This document shows positions 23,136 to 34,838 of a stretch of 64,000 bases of DNA, one piece after another. The DNA lies in the NCBI GenBank assembly GCA_032719365.1, contig CM064865.1, forward strand, positions 39,668,065-39,732,064. Reading direction: 5' to 3'. The notes beneath the pieces were generated by a model. That model saw nothing but the letters and a program-made list of their open reading frames with translations, ran no database searches and was not told the DNA's origin. The stretch's first letter is position 1. The number at the start of each line of letters is the position of its first letter. Origin of the DNA: Prinsepia uniflora. Taxonomy: Eukaryota; Streptophyta; Magnoliopsida; Rosales; Rosaceae. A program made the translations under genes and the position numbers.

Positions 23136-23880
23136 TGATAGGACGTTAAAAAGACATTATTTTATATTATTTTATACCCTTTATACTTGATTTTTAGTAT
23201 TAAAATATTAAATAAATTGATAAAATAAATTATTTTGTGATTTTTATGCTTAGATAAATAAAGTTTGTAATCTGGTGCATTTTGGCGAAAGAATCGTTTC
23301 GATCGGAATTATAACGAATAAATTATGGACGAAATTCGATGAATTAATTAATTTAGTTAAATTAATTAATTTCTGCAGCCCAAATCCCATTTGACAAACC
23401 AGCCCGCGAGCCCAAGGCGCGCAGCCCAGGCCCGCGTAACCAGCTGCCCAGCCCAAGATCCGCACGGCCCGCAGGCCCAGCCACGTGTAGCCCACACGGC
23501 CCAAACGCAAGCGGCCTGCTTCAGCTGTCCAGAAGGAGTTCGGCACGCGCCTACCGACGACAGCTTCTCCTTTCCAGCTCACGCCTGCCGATCAGCCGCC
23601 TCCTTTCCAGCTCACGCCTGCCGACCAGCCGCCTCCTTTCCAGCACAGCTTTGCCGACCAGCCGCCTCCTTTCCAGCTTGCAGCCACCGAAAATTTTCCC
23701 TTCTCTTTTCAGCAGCTCCAGATTCCTCCCTTTTGCTGTTTTTCATGCTTTTCTTTTCTTTTTTTTAAATTTCTCTTCCCCAAAAACCACCCATACTCAT
23801 CATTTCACTTTTGAATATTTTTATTATAATTTTTGTTTAGTTTTTATTTATTTTCTAGGGTTTAATTTGAGTTTTTCCCC

Positions 23881-23890
23881 TATAAATAGG
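23881..23890 (+). promoter_or_regulatory. TATA box of the Athila-type LTR
   Basis: TATAAATAGG in a pyrimidine- and AT-rich context, about 745 bases into the LTR. A typical plant RNA polymerase II promoter element. Confidence 0.65.
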
Positions 23891-24029
23891 AGTTGATTTC
23901 ACTTGTTGAAATCACTTCCAAGTAGCACAAAATTGAGCTTCTTTTAGGAGAAATCTTGGCAAAATAGTTCCAATACAATTTTGAGAGTTCAAGTCCGAAT
24001 TTCCTTGTTTAATCTTCTTCCATCTTCAT

Positions 24030-24425
24030 AAGGTTCCAGCCGCTGTTCGGTGTTCCTTGTGAAAAACAATCCATTGTTCTCATCCAATCTGAAAAGTGTA
24101 ACATTTGCTCTCCATTCTCTTAAACTCTTTTATTTGTTATTGGTTCTAATTATAATGCAATATATGTATTGGTTTCTCCTTCCTATCTTTTGTGAAAATT
24201 GAGTATAATCTCCATGTGTTTTACTTTCTAAAAATCATTTACTTCTTACATTTTAGAGCTTAAACTTCATTTCGAAACTAAATGTTGATCCGCTGTTCGG
24301 GGCATTTAGAGTAGATTTGGAGAGATTTAATGTATGACCGCTGTTCGGCGCATTAAATCACAAACTTAAGGTAATTATATTATAAGTAAAAATCCGCTGT
24401 TCGGTGCATTTATAATATGATTAAT
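24030..24425 (+). other. Four stem-loops sharing the core CCGCTGTTCGG
   Basis: The core CCGCTGTTCGG occurs at about 24041, 24290, 24338 and 24392. Each is enclosed by its own inverted repeat: CATAAGG/CCTTGTG (one G-T wobble), CTAAATG/CATTTAG, GATTTAATG/CATTAAATC and ATATTATAA/TTATAATAT. In copies 2 and 3 the arms sit five bases before and two bases after the core. The core can also pair CCG/CGG. They lie downstream of the TATA box, so they would be in the RNA leader. Confidence 0.85.
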
Positions 24426-24609
24426 GTATGAAGAAATATGAGTTTGTGAAGGTATAATTTCGTGATTAATTCAAATATTTGCAATTGTAGTATGTGGTTG
24501 AAGTTTGTGTTTACGGGAAGTCAACTTTGTGCATAAGTTAGAATAGAAATAGAATGAGTTTATCTATGCTTTTACTTATTTACATAATTACAAACCTCTT
24601 CAAAACCCC

Positions 24610-24905
24610 CCTTGTTTATTCTTTATTCTTTTATTCTTTATTCTTTTATTCTTTGATGCTTTTATTCTTTCATTCATTTATTATTTAATTTATTGATTCT
24701 TTGATTAATTAATTCCTTTATTCTTTGATTAACTAAGTCCTTTATTCTTCTATTATTTCATTCTTTAATTCGTTAATTTATTAATTCTTTGTAATTCATT
24801 AATTTATTATTATCTTGTTCATCTATTATTTAATTTATTGATTCTTTGATTGTTTAATTCTTTTATTATTTAATTCTCTAATTCATTATTCTTTTATTCA
24901 TAATC
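24610..24905 (+). repeat. Degenerate TTTATTCTTT low-complexity region
   Basis: Many imperfect copies of a roughly 10-base T-rich motif (TTTATTCTTT, TTAATTCTTT). No gene. Confidence 0.8.
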
Positions 24906-25054
24906 CACTAACATATTATTAATGTTCCCTAATTTCCCCGGTTAAGAACGATCCCTATTTATCAATACTACATCTACACAAAAAGGGTTTAAATTGCATA
25001 ACACTCGAATTACATGTTTAATTTAATGCGTAGTTTGGGCGTAGTCACTTATGT

Positions 25055-25713
25055 ATGGATTGTCTCCTCCGGACGTCTCGTAGTATCCCAGAGTAATCAC
25101 AATGCACTACCTGAGAGGGGCTACCCCGAGGCGCATCTCATGATCAGGAGTGCAAATATGGATAATACGTCCAGGGAAGGTCATTGATCTGTTGGTTATT
25201 GACTTGGGTGGACCCTGGGGAGACTCGGGATTGAGGCCCTGAGTAGCACGCATAGCGTGGAAAACTGTGATAATAGTAATGATTAGGCATCAGGGATACC
25301 AAGGATTGGTTAAATTGTATTTCGATAAACTGGTTATTCGATAATGATTGGTTTTGGGCTGACTTCCCACAAACTTTGGAATTATGATGTTGGGTTAAGG
25401 ACCTAATGATTTAATTAAAGTAAATGGTTTGATTACTGGTTTTCAAATGCATGCATGCTTTTTAGTGAAGGGCAAAAACGTCTTTTCATGAAATGTATTT
25501 TATAAAATATTTATTTCGCGGATGCCCTTCAGCTTGATCGCGGATGCGAGCTGTAGCAGAGACCGAGACATCACACTCCTCCACTGATATTGACGCACTC
25601 TGGAAGCCCCATTTGGGCTAAGGTTTGAGTTATACCTAGTCTGACACTTCGTATCAGACGAAAGCATAACACATCCCACGTTAATCCTGAGGGGATTGGG
25701 ATGGGTCGTGTCA
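25055..25713 (+). mobile_element. Tekay-type LTR fragment (3' end only)
   Basis: Starts near TCTCCTCCGG and runs through the TCATTGATCTG..TTGACTTGGGTGGACCC block, CCCTTCAG (about 25530), the terminal hairpin 25639-25659 (one mismatch) and GGATGGGTCGTGTCA. The GTCCACTCAC box is missing. No primer site or duplication is seen at either side. Confidence 0.75.
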
Positions 25714-26324
25714 CTTAACCCCATTTGATTTTCGTTATTGTGTGTAGGAATCGAGAAGGAATTTCACATAATCGGACGATTTTTGCATCAACAACTGGTG
25801 CTTTCATTGAGAGACGATTTGAGAAATACTCAAAGCGTGCTATTTAGTTTTTACTCGAAAAACTCCATTCTACTTTTGACACTTACCATTCCTCACAAGG
25901 TCAGAACATGCCGATCCGCACGAGCCTCCGAGGCTGCCACATCCGCTGCTGTGATCGCTGTCATGAGCGAACTACTACTTGATTCGCCTAACATTCGGAA
26001 TGTCGGATTGAACACCATTGTTCAGTCTTGGAATGTTCCACATGGTTGCTGCTACTGTGGATCCCCCATCTGCGACGCAGGCAGGCGTGATGTTTTTTCA
26101 ACAAACACGGGCTACTGGGGGGAGAAACATCTCTAAGACTCCCGAATGAGCTCCCTGCCGACTTAGACGTAAGTAGGCACTTGGATGCCCTGCGCAACCC
26201 ATAGGCCAACACCCAGTAACCGGGGAGAAATGGTTCATCACATTTGTGTACAGGTGTGTGGCGTGCGCCCCTACGTGCTGCTCGTCACGTGTGAAGACCT
26301 AGGGGATCACCTCTATGACTTGGA
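25714..26324 (+). mobile_element. Tat-lineage element: LTR end and leader
   Basis: Sequence before gag. TTTTTGCATCAACA ends at 25793 and could be the last bases of the 5' LTR. ACTGGTGCTTTCATTGAGAG (25794-25813) is then the candidate primer site, though I cannot name its tRNA. The rest of the leader has only short unremarkable frames; 26250-26324 is shared with the Tat derivative at 21280-21338. Confidence 0.5.
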
Positions 26325-27709
26325 TTGACACAACAGGTCGAGCAACTAAGAGACCAACTTCAAGCTCAATCGGAGCTCCTAAAACAACTGTTAGGGGACA
26401 TCGGAACATCCAGAACCTCTGAGAAGTGTAATGAACCTCGCGAGGCCCCAAGAGGCGTCCCGAGACACGACGAAAAAGAGCATGTTCACTACCAGACAAT
26501 GTCCCAAGACACATCGCTGAACGACTCATGGGAATAAAGCTGCACCTTAGAGAAAGAGGCTAAGATCGACCAAGGCCCCCAGCACGAAAGCGACTCGGAG
26601 GACGCCCTAGAGCACTTTCCCGCAATGAGTACCGGCGTAATAGCCGACTGCAGCAAGCAGTCTCCCATGCGTCACACACCCATTCGCATGGACGAATACA
26701 CCATGACTCTCGATGCACAAATGATCGCAGCGATTAAGACGAGACTTACTAGCTAACGTGGTCGAGTGCCAAGCCCGCTACAACTCGGGGGAGTCGACGC
26801 CATTTGACCCAGAGCAAAAATCCCTGTCACGAAGGTCCATTACACACTGAAGACGTTTGAAGGATGCTAGATCGACGCCTTCAGGAAGTTCAGCGCGACG
26901 GAGACTTAGAGGATGACCTTTGGCGCCAGATTCAGACGTCATCATCTTTGTCGTTCGTGAGGGACATTGAGGAGGAGCCGTTCCCGCAACAATTTTCAAT
27001 TACCAACTTCAATCAGTACAAAGGAACCTCCAACCCAGTAAAACACATCAATTACTATCGGGGGGTGATGGTACCTCACAAGCACAACGACGCGCTCATG
27101 TGTAAAGTTTTCCAAGCCTCGTTACAAGGTCAGGCGACGACATGGTTCAACCATCTCCCCCTGAGATCAATTGCTTCCTTCGAAGAGTCGGCCCTTGCCT
27201 TCGTGAAAGAGTACTCGTAATTTCGCACCGTCAAAGTTAAGGATGACCACCTCTTCACCATCCGAAAGAGGTGCAAGGAAACCTTGCGGCAATACATCCG
27301 GAGGTGTTGCGAAGAAATGTCCTGCATTGAAGGATGCAGCGATCTCTTCATGGCCATGGCATTCAAGCAGGGTCTACCGCTAGAGAGCCAGCTCTATGGA
27401 GACATCCTCATGAGCAACGCCCGAAGTTTCACCAAGATGTTTTCCCTTGAAGAACGACACGCATACTGGGAGGATGAGAAAAACACCACACATGCCACCA
27501 ACCACATCAAGGAAGGTGAACATCCTACAAAAGTATTTGCGCAGCCAAAGGATGACGCCCACCATGGGAGCTCAGTCGCGAAAGCCAACAAGTGCAAAGG
27601 GAACCCATCACCCAATACGTTTGCTGGTGGCTGGTGCAAAGCCGAACACGCAGTTTCCGGTACCCGTCCTCCAGATATACAATCAGATAAAGGAAAAGCT
27701 GTGGTTTAA
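26325..27709 (+). pseudogene. gag: Tat-lineage gag
   Basis: The N-terminal part (from MTQQVEQLRDQLQAQSELL) predicts a short coiled coil and is out of frame with the rest. The capsid-like core runs from about 26990 (FPQQFSITNFNQYKGTSNP) through QGQATTWFNHLPLRSIASF, the conserved W-F and L-P positions of retrotransposon gag. In-frame stops fall at 27218-27220 and 27707-27709. After each, the same frame continues, which fits a single long gag-pol frame as in Tat elements. A basic linker follows. Structural protein of the particle; not functional here. Confidence 0.85.
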
Positions 27710-28564
27710 AAGACCATATCCCGTCAAAGGCGACCAGGAGAGGCCTACAAGACAAAGTGGTGTGCTTATCACAATTGCTTTGGGAACGACATAAGCTCCT
27801 GCCAAACCTTCGAAAGATACCTCCGGAACCTCTTGAAGGAAGGACACTGCACCGAGTACGTCAAGAAAAAGGCAACAGTATGTATCAGAGACAAAGGCCA
27901 CCAAGAGCCCGCACAAAAGATGATTCGCATGGACACCATCATTGCTGAGTACGATTTCCAGGGAAAAACTAGGAAGCAAAGGAAGAAGAAGATCAGGGAG
28001 GTTCTGGCTGTGACCCAAGTCTCGCATGTCGCTGCAGCACAAGAAACTAATGACCCGATCATTGGTTTTTCCGCTCAGGACAAGGTCGGGCTTGATTGGC
28101 CACATAATGACGCCCTCATCATCTCGATCCAGATCGCCCACGCGCAGGTAAATAGAATCCACGTCGATGAGGGAAGGGCTACAAACATCCTTAGCATTGA
28201 AGCGGTTTAGCAGATGGGACTTGAATCTTTCACAACGGGGAGAAAATTCCCATTGAGAGGCTTCAACGGATCAACGAGCATGTCCGTCGGCACGATTCAG
28301 CTCGATGTCAACTCCCCCCCCCCCCCCCCTCCGGTTGTCTCAAAATATAGTTTCTATGTCCTTGACGAGTACTCACATCACAATGGTATACTGGGGAGGC
28401 AGTGGATGCATAAGATACTGGACAAAACCTCGAGCTTGTACCAACAAATTCGGTTCCCAAATCCTAGAGGAGGAGTCGGAGAGATAATAAGAGATCAAGC
28501 AATGGCGCGCAAATGCCTCACCGAGGGAATAAAAGAAGTCAAGGAGGTAGAATTTGTCCCCTAG
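27710..28564 (+). pseudogene. Tat-lineage gag C-terminus and protease
   Basis: Same frame as gag. Near 27755 a WCAYHNCFGNDISSCQTF stretch has Cys and His at spacings like the degenerate zinc knuckle of Tat gag proteins. The protease region follows: a hydrophobic strand, then VDEGRATNILSIEAV near 28160, where a DTG-type active site would be expected but the motif is degraded. Stops occur at 28208-28210 and 28562-28564. A C16 run at 28314-28329 makes a polyproline stretch and may disturb the frame. The Tat derivative lacks this part. Confidence 0.7.
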
Positions 28565-28618
28565 ATAGTCGAGGTTGCTAGGGGCAAACCCATACCTCCA
28601 ACTTTCACATAGCAGCCA

Positions 28619-29701
28619 ATGGTGGGTCAAGATCCTGACATCCATGAAGAGCCTCGTACGCCTGAAGGATGTCAACTAGAAGACGATGTCACGCTCTTAC
28701 AACTTGACCCGCAGTTTCCCGAGAGGTATGCACCCATTGGAGCACGCCTAAACCCCAAAGAAAAGGAAGAACTCACCATATTCGTACGTGAACACAAGGA
28801 TGTATTTGCATGTACATCGTCAGACATACCCGGGATAGATCCCACGTTCGCTTGGCAGAGGTTGCACGTTAACCCAAGCTACAAGCCAATCAAGCAGAGG
28901 AAGCGAAACTTCTCCCCGGAGAAAGTTACAATCATCCAAGTTGAGATTGACAAGCTACTCGAACTTTGCTCCATTGAGGAAGTCCTATACTCAGAATGGT
29001 TAGCCAACATTGTGCTCGTAAAAAAGAAAGAGGAAGGGCGATGGAGAGTTTGCATTGACTACGCAGATCTCAACCTGGCGTTTCCAAAAGACAACTATCA
29101 CCTAAGAAGGATCGACCTGCTAGTAGACTCCACAGTGGGTAACGGGCTTCTTAGCTTCCTCGATGCATACTCTGGCTACAACCAGATATTCATGCATGAA
29201 GGTGACAAGGACAAGACAGCTTTCACCTTTGAAAGAGGAGTTTACTGCTACAAGGTCATGTCATTAGGCCTCAAGAACGCAGGCGCTACCTATCAGCGAC
29301 TCTTTAATCACATCTTCAAGGATCTTATCAGAAAGAAGATGAAGGTCTACGTCGACGACATCATGATCGAGGGTGAGAAGATGAAGCTTAACCATCTCAA
29401 GTTTACCTTCGGGGTGGCTGCTGGAAAATTACTGGGGTACCTTGTAACCCAGCGAGGAATCGAGGAAAATTCAAAGAAGATCAAAGAAATTCAAGACATG
29501 AAGTCACCATCGTGTTTAAAAGAGATACATAGTCTCACAGGTCGCGCAGCTGCTCTAAATCGTTTTTTGTCCAAGGCCACAAATAGATGTCGACCTTTCT
29601 TCCAAGCGATGAAGAGAGCATCCAGGGAAAAATGGGATGGGAAGTACAAGAAGGTCTTCCAAGATCTCAAAGGCTACTTGGCATTTAGCCATTGTTGTTA
29701 A
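28619..29701 (+). pseudogene. pol: Tat-lineage reverse transcriptase
   Basis: 360 codons open in the gag frame. After an N-terminal linker come the RT blocks in order: LVKKKEEGRWRVCIDYADLN, SFLDAYSGYNQI, YKVMSLGLKNAGATYQRL and the catalytic VYVDDIM near 29350. CIDYADLN and AGATYQR are the forms found in the Tat lineage, distinct from the Tekay forms at 35580. About 20 residues are missing just after YVDD, where the frame jumps to KMKLNHLKFTFGVAAGK. The thumb and connection region follow and the frame ends in a stop. It synthesised cDNA in the particle; inactive here because of flanking stops. Confidence 0.92.
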
Positions 29702-30723
29702 AGCCAAAGCACAATGAGGACTTATTCATGTACCTGGGAGTTTCTGACGTGACCGTAAGCTCAGCACTAATAAGGGATGAAAATGGAGTCCAACTCCCAA
29801 ACTCTACACATCAAAGCATCTCCTCGAAGCAGAAATACAGTATCTAAAACTCGAGCAACTAATTCTGGCACTACTAGTTACCACCAAGAAACTGAGGCCC
29901 CATTTCCAAGCCCACCGGGGATTGTCATGACGGAGTATCCCCTGTGATCGTACATCCATGCCCCTGACACCTCACCAAGGGTCATGAAGTGGGTAATAGA
30001 GCTAAGTGAATACGACATGCTTTATCGTCCAAGGACTGCGATCAAAGGCCAAGCCTTAGCAGACTTCATTGTGGAGTTCACGCCAGCGTCACCTGAAGAA
30101 GATCGAGGCATGGAACTAGAGAAAGCCTCCCTCACGGCCAAGCTTCCTCCACAACAGGAACAAGCGCCTGGACAATCCTTCTCACGGCCCTCCACGACCG
30201 ACCCACTTTGGAAGATCTTTGTGGATGGTTCGTCAAATCAACGAGGCACAGGAGCAGGCATCGTCCTTATAACCCCAGACAGTTCAATGACGGAGCAAGC
30301 AGTCCAGTTCAGATTCAAGGCCTCCAACACGAAGCAGAATATGAGGCATTGATTTGCGACCTAGGTCTTTCCAAGGAATTAGGAATCAAGAAGACCACCG
30401 TGCACTCTGACTCTCAGTTGATCACTAACCAATCCATTGGAGAGTACGCTGCAAGGGATGCGAGGATGCTTTGCTACAACAACATGGTACTAAACCTGCT
30501 CGCTATCTTCACAGTCTTCACCTTTCACCAGCTCCGCAAAGCCAAGAATGAGCAAGCCGATGCACTTGCAAACATAGCGTCAGTACTTGACAATCGCTTC
30601 AAACGATCGATCCCAATTGAGTATTTAGAGCAGCGCAGCATAGACGTGAAGGAAATTGAAGTGAGAGAAGTTGACTTCGCTCCAAGTTGGAAAGACCCCC
30701 CGCATCAACTACTTAGTGAATGA
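29702..30723 (+). pseudogene. pol: Tat-lineage RNase H region
   Basis: 29702-29983 is the broken link after RT (stops and frameshifts). From 29984 the frame reopens with a linker, then an RNase H fold: IFVDGSS near 30218, EYEALICDLG near 30343, HSDSQLITNQ near 30405 and NEQADALAN near 30548, giving the D-E-D-D set. A frameshift near 30330 separates the first motif from the others. Tat elements carry a second, plant-type RNase H after the original one. This could be that domain, with the first lost in the broken link. It ends in a stop at 30723. Confidence 0.85.
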
Positions 30724-30898
30724 CACCCTACCAGACGACTGATTAGAAGTTCGCAAAATTCAAATAAAGGTTGTGCGATACTATGTAGACAAGGGCCAAC
30801 TTTTTCGTCGGGGCTTCATAGTGGCAAACTTACACTGCTTAAGGCACCCCGAAGCATTGAAGATCTTGGCTGAGATTCACGAGGAACAATGGGGAAAC
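30724..30898 (+). pseudogene. pol: Tat-lineage integrase, N-terminal fragment
   Basis: It overlaps the end of the RNase H frame and continues with a hydrophobic-basic stretch and then LHCLRHPEALKILAEIHE near 30831-30884, resembling the zinc-binding N-terminal domain of retroelement integrases. The 5' LTR of the Tekay element cuts it at 30899. The catalytic DDE core is not found on either side of the 13.5-kb insertion complex. Confidence 0.7.
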
Positions 30899-33740
30899 TG
30901 TAACGCCCCAGAAATTCGAAGAATGTAATATTGTAAAATAATGAATAAAATGACGTTTTTACCCTTGTATGGTCAAATTGTTGACTTTTTGATTGGTAGG
31001 TCGAACAAACATTGACAGATGACAGTGACGTAGTTCGGGACGTCACGAGTCCATAGACAGGTGGCACGTCCAATTCCGACGATCAGGGAAGAAGTTATGA
31101 CGTTCGGAAGTTCAAGGGCATTTTTGTAATTTGGATGAAAAGGCGAAAATTTTTGACTTTTTTATTGACCACTAGTTTTCACACAATTCGAGGACCGTTA
31201 GGTAGGTCTCGATGTCCTGAGTCCTTAGACAGGTGGCATGCTGAAAACGGACATCGGATGGATGAGTTACGGGTCTAGAAAGATAGGGGCATTTTGGTAA
31301 TTTGTGCAGAAGGGCAAAATAGTAATTTTACATATGGCACTGTTTGAAACCGTGGAAACAGGACTGCACCACCGTGCTTGGGTGGTCTGATCAATGAATT
31401 GTTTAATTCTGTTAGTGTTGGACAAGGGTTTTGTTTATTGGTTTTGAGTTAATGGAAACAGGGTGGTGTGGCCTGAAACAGAATTTAGCACGGGAGGAAT
31501 TTAAAACTGGCTTTTGGGTCTGTTTTGCGGGAAACAAATTTCAGTGGGACTGAGAGAGATTCCCACGGGTTGCCGGCTGCACGGGTCGATTAACAGAGAG
31601 ATAGGAGTTTGTTGAGATTCATTCTGATCAAGAGAGAGCATGAGAGTTTGAGAGAAAAACAGACGGGAAGAAAAAAACTGGAATTTGGAGGGAAAATCAA
31701 AATTTGATTTGTGAGTCGAGTTGGACAAAACCAAGGACTGAAATAGTCTTCTGGGACCATTTGGAGTTCAACCGTATCGATTGGAAAAGGAATCGATCAC
31801 AGCTTGGCCAAGAACAGAAGCCACTAGTTCTGGAAATATTAAAGGTTGAAGACGACTACTTCCAGGTAAGCTTTACTGAAATTGGTTGTGTTCTAGTGTT
31901 CGTTTAGGCCCCATAAGGCTTCTGTCTAAGTTAATTTGGTAATGGAGCTGAGTTGGGTGAGTTTCAGAAGTCGACCCGTTTGTTTGATCACGGGTCGAAT
32001 GAGTGATTTAGGGCTTGTTGAAGATAATTAAGGAAAGGGAACTTAAATTAAAATGTTAAGGAAGGTTTTAGGTGGAAAAAGGAAGGGATTCGAGTGAGAA
32101 TTGATGGAGATTTTGGCGGGTTGTGTCGTGGGTCGAACAACCCGTTTGCAGGCTAGTCGGGTGAAGATGGTGACACTGTAGCAGTCACCGTAGCAGGCGT
32201 GTGGCTTTCACGCACATCCACTTTGGACGGCGCGTGATGGCGCGTGAGACCATGTCTCTAGTCACGGTCAACAGATAAGTTCATCCTTTCAACCTAACAA
32301 ACATTTTGAGTTAAATTTCGAGAAGAGTGGACGTCGTTTCGAGTTTGTTCTGAGGGTTCGAAGGTTTAGGGCTTTAAGTTAATTACGTCGAAAAATCCCG
32401 AAAAATTAGGGAAATTAATGCAAGCTTTTTGGGGATGTTTGTAACCCTTATTGTACTTTTTGACAGGCCCGAACATTCCCGAGGCTACCGAGGAGCGCAC
32501 GGGGCGCGATTGACGCGTCCGAAATCCGTGAGTGGACTTTTGATTTCTAACCGAGCATGCATAACGTTTTTTACTCACTTGTCATATGTTTTCACATATG
32601 ATTTTATGGTGATGATTATGATGTTCCTGTCTTATGTGATTTCACGTCTTTCAAGGTGATTATCGTATTTTACGTATTTCGAGATTACGTTTTTCTCCTG
32701 TGCATGGATGATGGTTTGATGAAGTGATTTGATATGATTATGCATGTCACGTTTTAATGATGATTTGATTATGTTCGTGAAGTAAGTTTTCGAATTTGCA
32801 CGTGAAACTCAGACATAAGTCCTTTTATGACGAAATGTGATTTTGGAATGGTTTTGGAAAATAGATCCCGATGGATCTTGGTTTGTTATGATTTTCCGCG
32901 TGATTTTGGGTTTAAAGACCCGGTATGATTATTGGATCTGGTTTTGGGTTTAAAGACCCGGTTAATTGATGACGGGGCGGGCCCGGATTGGGTTTAAAGA
33001 CCCGGATTGAGTTTAAAGACTCGTGAGTTTAAAAACTAGGTTATTGTGATACCCCCGAGGCCTATTGATTATGGTTTGAGTTTAAAGACTCGTCGATATC
33101 CCGGGAAGGCCTAATATATGAGTTTAATGACTCGGATAGATCCAACGGTTTAATTGTGATTGTTGATTCAGTTTTACATGATTTGGTATGATTGATGTTC
33201 GATGTGACGATTTCTGGATTTTTGGGAATATTATATTATTTTACATGATTTTATGGCTGTTTACTGTAACGGTTTCCAAATGATTCGAAAAAAGGATTTT
33301 GAATGTTTAGTTATTCTGTTTTCGAATATCTAGTTATGCATGCGTGTTGTAAAACTGGAGTGTGAACCCCGATTTCATTAAACTATTTTCTGGAAACTAT
33401 TGTTTTAGTCCACTCACACTTTGCTATTTTTAATACCCTCCAGGTCGTGGTACAAGTTTGGGGGCTAACGTCGAGGCAGAGGCAGAAGCAGAGGCATAAA
33501 GTCTTCTGTTGCGGTGTAGTTTAGTTCACAGAGTAGGATTTGATCTTTATCTTGTTTTGTAATTTATGCTCTGTGAAACTATGGACTTGATGTCCAGTCG
33601 GTTGTACTGTTTAATCTCCCTGGTCTGATAATGGGTGTGGTGTAATTTTATTTGGTTATTCTAGTCTTTTGTGTTCGATTGTCAGACGGGAGCAGGATGC
33701 TTCCCGATTATCGAGGCGATAATCGGGGTGGGTCCTGTCA
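30899..33740 (+). mobile_element. 5' LTR of the coding Tekay-type element
   Basis: 2842 bp from TGTAACGCCCCAG to GGTGGGTCCTGTCA. It shares the family plan: duplicated modules offset by 172 bp (CATAGACAGG at 31052, CTTAGACAGG at 31224), GTGAGTGGAC at 32528, TTTAAAG hairpins, GTCCACTCAC and CCCTCCAG ending 33443. It lacks the long palindrome of subfamily B. The five bases before it are GAAAC; no matching duplication is found because the right end of the element is lost. Confidence 0.88.
32905..33140. repeat. TTTAAAG-loop hairpins with two arm types
   Basis: About eight units. Some read GGGTTTAAAGACCC, others GAGTTTAAAGACTC. The arm bases differ in both halves at once, so pairing is kept. Confidence 0.85.
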
Positions 33741-33742
33741 AT

Positions 33743-33754
33743 TGGTATCAGAGC
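33743..33754 (+). other. Primer binding site of the coding Tekay element
   Basis: TGGTATCAGAGC two bases after the LTR end. Confidence 0.92.
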
Positions 33755-33839
33755 ATAGGTTTACGGTTTATGTCTAGCACTTGGATGTGCCTCGGTTATT
33801 GTACTAACTTATGCCTCTTTCAGAAAAGGACGATCGGCC

Positions 33840-34838
33840 ATGCCTTCACGACGTGAACCCCCTCCACGACCTGCAGAAGGCGTCGTTAGTGATGCCGAGA
33901 GTGCTACGATCGAGCGAGCCTAGCGTCTTGGGGCTACAGTATTTAGTGGTGGGGCAGATCCCAAGGAATCCCACAGTTGGATTTCTCGGTTTGAGCGGAT
34001 TTTTGCTGTGATACGATGTCCTCCTGAGGAGCGAGTTGTGTTGGCCACCTTTCTGCTAGATGGATCTACTTATGAGTGGTGGTATACTCTGGAGTTATCG
34101 GGTTGGGATGCCCATACAGTGACCTGGGAGATCTTTCGTGAACGGTTTCTTGATCAGTATTATCCCAGTTCTTTCCTTGATGCTAGGGAGACAGAGTTTC
34201 TACAGCTTCGATAGGGGAGCATGTACGTAGCAGAGTATGAGGAAACATTTCAGATGCTAGCCCGTTTTGCTCCTACCTTTGTGTCTACTGAAACTGAGAA
34301 ATGTCGTAGGTTTGAGCTTGGCCTGCGAGGTGAGATACGGGCCATTCTGATGGCCGGAGCTTTTACTACTCTCAGAGAGTTGTCTGATGCCGCAGTGCGG
34401 GTTGAGGCTAGTCTACCGACACGTCCACAGTTCTCAGGTGGTGGACAATGTCGGGAGCGTTCATTTCCTGGATCGTTGTGTCAGAGAGCCCATAAGAGAG
34501 GGCGCTACCGTGGAGCTTCGTCCGCGGGCAATGACCGTTTTGGTAGGCCGGTTAATTTTCAGAGTCCCAGATTCAGAGTACCCAAAGCACAGCTGGCTCC
34601 GCAGGCGAGTGCGACCTCAGTTGCTTCCATGGGACGACAGAGTGGTGGTTTTACTCAAGATGCGTCTAGTGTTATCTGTTTCTTCTGTGGAGAGCGGGGC
34701 TACTACCGGAGAGAGTGCCATCCTTGCTACAAGGTGGTGGCGCAGGTCGGGGTGCAGCAGAGCAGGGACGGAACACAGCTGCAGTTTCTGGGACTGGGAG
34801 TACTAGAGGAGGAGGTGCTGCAGCGACTAGTGGACTGA
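33840..34838 (+). pseudogene. gag: gag of the Tekay-type element
   Basis: Starts at ATG 33840 (MPSRREPPPRPAEG), 85 bases past the primer site, the same arrangement as at 462. The core has LGATVFSGGADPKESHSWIS, FERIFAVIRCPPEE, WWYTLELSGWDAH and a C-terminal gag block. In-frame stops occur near 33918 and at 34212-34214. Near 34675 a zinc knuckle CFFCGERGYYRREC has the CCxC spacing, but the conserved His is Tyr. A frameshift just after it moves the true reading into the frame open at 34715-35044, so the end given here is the stop in the wrong frame. Nucleocapsid and capsid precursor; dead. Confidence 0.9.

Larger units (their letters stand above)
23136..24964 (+). mobile_element. Athila-type LTR (right end approximate)
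   Basis: It begins TGATAGGACG immediately after the GTGTGGGGG tract. A good TATA box, TATAAATAGG (23881-23890), suggests transcription starts near 23910. Downstream comes a leader of more than 1 kb with four hairpins (24030-24425) and an ATTCTTTTATT-rich region (24610-24905). The end is uncertain: CCCTATTTATCA at 24964 would mirror the TGATA start, but similar sequence runs to about 25054, where a Tekay LTR fragment begins. No downstream primer site or internal region is present. Confidence 0.55.

Noticed and set aside
23391..23768. 125-codon frame with repeated SFPAHACRPAA units
   Set aside because: A short tandem GC-rich repeat upstream of the Athila-type TATA box; no protein similarity recognised.
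28619..29701. The open 360-codon RT frame as a functional gene
   Set aside because: Stops lie on both sides in the same frame, about 20 residues are missing after the catalytic motif, and the integrase is broken.
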